Source: Mycobacterium sp. URHD0025 (GTDB taxonomy: Bacteria; Actinomycetota; Actinomycetes; Mycobacteriales; Mycobacteriaceae). Taken from it: 64,000 nucleotides of DNA. Positions 59,835 to 64,000 of the stretch are shown here, piece by piece. Position 1 is the first letter of the stretch; each line of letters starts with the position of its first letter. A program made the position numbers and the translations under genes. The notes under the pieces are model-generated. The model searched no databases, had not been told where the DNA came from, and saw only the letters and a list, made by a program, of their open reading frames with translations. The DNA lies in the NCBI RefSeq assembly GCF_000426065.1, contig NZ_AUEQ01000016.1, positions 141,922-205,921 of the forward strand, in the 5' to 3' direction.

Positions 59835-60109
59835 ACGCCGTTTTCCACCTGAGGGTCGCTGCATTTCGCGTGGGCAGCCCTGGCGTCGAAAACCGCGACG
59901 GCCGAGGGTGAGGCGCTGGGGTGAGGCATTGCCCGGTGCGACGCCGTTTTCCACGTATGGGTCGCTGCGACTCGCGTGGCACAGCCGTGGCGTCGAAAAC
60001 GGCGACAGGTAGGGGTGCGGCGGGTGACGCATTGCCTGGTGCCACGCCGGTTTCCACGTATGGGTCGCTGCGACTCGCGTGGCACAGCCCAGAGGTAGAA
60101 AACCGCGAC
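59835..60109. repeat. Three structured ~105-bp tandem repeats
   Basis: Cores of 65-66 bases start at 59835, 59941 and 60044, joined by similar ~40-base spacers. Each begins ACGCCGTTTTCCAC and ends near GAAAACCGCGAC. In copy 2, CGCCGTTTTC (59942-59951) pairs perfectly with GAAAACGGCG (59995-60004), and CCACG/CGTGG nest inside. Within the 449-base gap before fadA. Could be a dispersed palindromic family, a structured RNA, or a terminator array. Confidence 0.8.
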
Positions 60110-60111
60110 GG

Positions 60112-60185
60112 GGTTGGGCCGGCACCTGCACACAGGAGATGCTGAGCACAGGCCCAACCAACGGGTTGGGCGAGGCTGCTACGCT
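60112..60185 (+). promoter_or_regulatory. Competing hairpins and possible -10 box upstream of fadA
   Basis: GGCCCAACC (60151-60159) can pair with GGTTGGGCC (60112-60120) or with GGTTGGGC (60164-60171, loop AACG), not both. TACGCT at 60180-60185 fits a -10 box. Either a regulator-binding palindrome set or an RNA switch if transcription begins further upstream. Confidence 0.4.
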
Positions 60186-60268
60186 GCCGTTCAGAGGACT
60201 GCCCACATTCGCTGGGCGGTTCCACAACCCAACCTGAACCTGGACGCCGATACGGCAGGGGAGCAGAC

Positions 60269-61480
<1,212 letters not shown>

Positions 61481-61494
61481 GGAGACGAAGAACA

Positions 61495-63639
61495 ATGGCT
61501 GAGAACACCATTCAGTGGGACAAGGATGCCGACGGCATCGTCACCCTGACGCTGGACGACCCGACCGGGTCGGCCAACGTGATGAACGAGCACTACAAGG
61601 AATCCATGCACAATGTGGTGGAACGCCTTGTTGCAGAGCAGGATTCGATCACCGGCGTCGTCATCACCAGCGCGAAGAAGACCTTCTTCGCCGGTGGCGA
61701 TCTCAAGGGCATGATGAACATCGGGCCCGACGACGCCGCTGAGGCGTTCGAGATGGTCGAGACCATCAAGGCCGACCTCCGCAAGCTCGAGACTCTGCCC
61801 AAGCCTGTCGTGGCCGCCATCAACGGCGCCGCGCTCGGCGGCGGCCTGGAGATCGCGCTGGCCACCAACCACCGCATCGCCGCCGACGTCAAGGGCAGCC
61901 AGATCGGTCTGCCCGAGGTCACTCTGGGCCTGCTGCCCGGCGGTGGCGGCGTGGCCCGCACCGTGCGCATGTTCGGCATCCAGAAGGCCTTCATGGAGGT
62001 GCTGAGCCAGGGCACCCGGTTCAACCCGACCAAGGCGAAGGAGACCGGCCTGGTCGACGAGTTGGTCGGCAGCGTCGACGAGCTGATCCCGGCCGCCAAG
62101 GCGTGGATCAAGGCCAATCCGGAAGCCCACACGCAGCCGTGGGACGTCAAGGGTTACAAGATTCCCGGCGGCACCCCGTCCACTCCGGCGCTCGCGGCGA
62201 TCCTGCCGTCCTTCCCGGCATTGCTGCGTAAGCAGCTCAAGGGCGCCCCGATGCCCGCGCCGCGCGCCATCTTGGACGCCGCGGTCGAGGGTGCGCAGGT
62301 CGACTTCGACACCGCGAGCCGCATCGAGAGCCGTTACTTCGTCTCGCTGGTCACCGGCCAGACCGCCAAGAACATGATTCAGGCGTTCTTCCTGGACCTG
62401 CAGGCCATCAACGGCGGCGCTTCGCGGCCCGAGGGCATCGCCAAGCAGGAGATCAAGAAGATCGGTGTGCTGGGCGCGGGCATGATGGGCGCCGGTATCG
62501 CCTATGTGTCGGCGAAGGCCGGCTACGACGTCGTCCTCAAGGACGTCACCATCGAGGCCGCCCAGAAGGGTAAGGCGTACTCGGAGGGCATCGAGGCCAA
62601 GGCGCTCAAGCGTGGCAAGACCACCGAAGAAAAGTCCGCGGCCCTGCTCGCCAAGATCACCCCGACGGCCGATCCGCAGGATCTCAAGGGCGTCGACTTC
62701 GTGATCGAGGCCGTGTTCGAGAACCAGGAACTCAAGCACAAGGTGTTCCAGGAGATCGAGGACATCGTCGAGCCCAACGCGCTGCTCGGCTCGAACACCT
62801 CCACGCTGCCGATCACCGGTCTGGCGACCGGCGTGAAGCGCCAGGAGGACTTCATCGGTATCCACTTCTTCTCGCCCGTCGACAAGATGCCGCTGGTGGA
62901 GATCATCAAGGGCGAGAAGACCTCTGACGAGGCGCTGGCCCGCGTGTTCGACTACACCCTGGCCATCCGCAAGACCCCGATCGTGGTCAACGACAGCCGC
63001 GGCTTCTTCACCAGCCGCGTGATCGGCACCTTCGTCAACGAGGCGCTGGCCATGCTCGGCGAGGGCGTCGAGCCCGCATCGATCGAGCAGGCGGGATCGC
63101 AGGCCGGTTACCCGGCGGCGCCGCTGCAGCTCTCCGATGAGCTCAACCTGGAGCTCATGCACAAGATCGCCGCGGCGTCTCGCAAGGGTGTCGAGGATGA
63201 GGGCGGCACCTACGTGGCGCACCCGGCCGAGGCTGTTGTCGAGAAGATGATCGAGCTCGGCCGCCCGTCGCGTCTGAAGGGTGCCGGCTTCTACGAGTAC
63301 GTCGACGGCAAGCGGACCCAGCTGTGGCCCGGCCTGCGGGAGACGTTCAAGTCGGGGTCCTCGACGCCGCCGCTGCAGGACATGATCGACCGCATGCTGT
63401 TCGCTGAGGCGCTGGAGACCCAGAAGTGCCTCGACGAGGGCGTTCTCACCTCCACTGCTGATGCGAACATCGGCTCGATCATGGGTATCGGCTTCCCGCC
63501 GTACACCGGTGGTTCGGCCCAGTTCATCGTCGGCTACCAGGGTGAGCTCGGTGTCGGCAAGGCGGCGTTCGTCGCCCGCGCCAAGGAGCTGGCCGCCAAG
63601 TACGGCGACCGCTTCCTGCCGCCGGCCTCACTTCTGTAG
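61495..63639 (+). CDS. fadB: Multifunctional fatty acid oxidation protein (enoyl-CoA hydratase / 3-hydroxyacyl-CoA dehydrogenase)
   Basis: A 714-residue fusion. The crotonase domain (about 1-190) has VAAINGAALGGGLEIALATN and GLPEVTLGLLPGGGG with its catalytic Glu residues. The dehydrogenase domain (about 320-500) has the NAD motif IGVLGAGMMGAGIAYVSAKA and the catalytic HFFSPVDKMPLVEI; the C-terminal domains follow. It forms the trifunctional complex with FadA. Confidence 0.97.
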   Translation: MAENTIQWDKDADGIVTLTLDDPTGSANVMNEHYKESMHNVVERLVAEQDSITGVVITSAKKTFFAGGDLKGMMNIGPDDAAEAFEMVETIKADLRKLETLPKPVVAAINGAALGGGLEIALATNHRIAADVKGSQIGLPEVTLGLLPGGGGVARTVRMFGIQKAFMEVLSQGTRFNPTKAKETGLVDELVGSVDELIPAAKAWIKANPEAHTQPWDVKGYKIPGGTPSTPALAAILPSFPALLRKQLKGAPMPAPRAILDAAVEGAQVDFDTASRIESRYFVSLVTGQTAKNMIQAFFLDLQAINGGASRPEGIAKQEIKKIGVLGAGMMGAGIAYVSAKAGYDVVLKDVTIEAAQKGKAYSEGIEAKALKRGKTTEEKSAALLAKITPTADPQDLKGVDFVIEAVFENQELKHKVFQEIEDIVEPNALLGSNTSTLPITGLATGVKRQEDFIGIHFFSPVDKMPLVEIIKGEKTSDEALARVFDYTLAIRKTPIVVNDSRGFFTSRVIGTFVNEALAMLGEGVEPASIEQAGSQAGYPAAPLQLSDELNLELMHKIAAASRKGVEDEGGTYVAHPAEAVVEKMIELGRPSRLKGAGFYEYVDGKRTQLWPGLRETFKSGSSTPPLQDMIDRMLFAEALETQKCLDEGVLTSTADANIGSIMGIGFPPYTGGSAQFIVGYQGELGVGKAAFVARAKELAAKYGDRFLPPASLL

Positions 63640-63668
63640 CGCGAACAGACACAAAACTGCCCCTTTTC

Positions 63669-64000
63669 TGAAGTGCTCCCCGGAAGTTGGACTGAGAAAT
63701 TCAGTTTCTTCTTCTGGGGAGTACTTTTTTGCATCCTTCTAGTTCGTTGAGTGAGGCTCAACGTGGTGCGGCGGTAGCGTTGTTCGAGCAGGGTCGGGGC
63801 TATGGCGCCACGGCGAGGTATCTGGGAGTGAGCCGGGGGCCGGTTCGCGAAATATATCGCCGTTGGGTCCTGCATGGCAGGAAGGTACTGGTGGCAAAAC
63901 CGACCAAAACGCAGTACTCGTTCGAGTTCAAGCTCGAAGTGGTGGGCAAGGTGATCGACGAGGGTGCGTGTGCGCAGCAGGTAGCTCAGGAGTACCGGCT
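63669..64000 (+). mobile_element. Left end of an IS3-family insertion sequence (cut by window edge)
   Basis: The end begins near TGAAGTGCTCCCCGGAAG, a typical IS150-group terminus. A hairpin is formed by 63671-63686 and 63711-63726 with two mismatches. The orfA frame follows. The right end lies outside the window, so identity to a named IS cannot be given. Confidence 0.75.
63729..64000 (+). CDS. IS3-family transposase OrfA, N-terminal part
   Basis: A frame opening with TTG and encoding SEAQRGAAVALFEQGRG, ATARYLGVSRGPVREIYRRW, a helix-turn-helix, then KTQYSFEFKLEVVGKVIDEG, the second HTH of the IS150/IS3-type OrfA. It runs off the window. The start is uncertain. Confidence 0.75.
   Translation, partial: MHPSSSLSEAQRGAAVALFEQGRGYGATARYLGVSRGPVREIYRRWVLHGRKVLVAKPTKTQYSFEFKLEVVGKVIDEGACAQQVAQEYR

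Noticed and set aside
59835..60109. CRISPR array
   Set aside because: Only three units, repeat cores of ~66 bases, and spacers similar to each other; no cas genes nearby.

Overview
The window is high-GC actinobacterial DNA and almost certainly comes from a fast-growing Mycobacterium (Mycolicibacterium). The evidence is the mycothiol synthase gene, lmeA, the phoU/LCP/dusB/desA run, a DUF732 secreted protein, and gene order that follows the M. tuberculosis Rv0808-Rv0826 and Rv0853c-Rv0860 segments (remembered synteny, not computed). I could not assign a species.

Layout. 1-3.5 kb: the end of an AspT/YidE-type transporter, then purF and purM. 3.5-9.4 kb: DUF3073, YgfZ-like protein, PabC-like aminotransferase, a 12-codon peptide candidate, a lipoprotein/nitrobindin pair behind a 32-codon leaderless membrane peptide, and a sulfur operon (DUF4395, thiosulfate sulfurtransferase, DUF1416) led by a poly-cysteine leader peptide. 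9.4-18.9 kb: thioredoxin and lmeA, divergent glnR-mshD, pstSCAB, an MDR oxidoreductase with a divergent MarR regulator, and phoU. 18.9-25 kb: LCP ligase, dusB, acyl-ACP desaturase and two tandem secreted paralogs. 25-28.2 kb: TetR/MpaB-type oxygenase pair, DUF732 protein, truncated hemoglobin, and tRNA-Lys (minus) opposite a tRNA-Glu/Asp/Phe cluster that ends in an intrinsic terminator.

28.3-33.2 kb is the most unusual part. It has two separate Gly/Cys-tailed membrane proteins. One is coupled to a GRDP-like protein. The other is coupled to a DUF692/MNIO-family enzyme, a 66-residue protein and an L,D-transpeptidase. This looks like a peptide- or protein-modification system. 33.4-36.6 kb: NAD salvage operon (PRPP-synthetase-like, NAMPT-like, degenerate Nudix regulator) behind a palindrome. 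36.6-40.6 kb: DUF218 protein, two TetR regulators, and a DUF2834/FAD-oxidoreductase set flanked by two matching operators.

40.6-50 kb: zinc finger, SRPBCC proteins, TPP-dependent decarboxylase, CoA-transferase, two universal stress proteins, LLM oxidoreductase, a membrane sensor with a Thr-rich lipoprotein, and a WhiB protein. 50-59.8 kb: dapC-like aminotransferase, then a urease operon (ureAB fused-C-G-D-E-F) led by a lone urea/amide-type binding protein and a divergent GAF/LuxR-type regulator, then an Old Yellow Enzyme. This block sits where M. tuberculosis has dapC directly followed by fadA. 59.8-64 kb: three structured ~105-bp repeats, fadA-fadB, and the left end of an IS3-family element cut by the window edge.

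Phosphate (pst, phoU, Pho-box-like repeats), nitrogen (glnR, urease) and sulfur (Cys leader, sulfurtransferase) uptake and control recur across the window. Most of the antisense open frames are GC-rich shadows and were left out.
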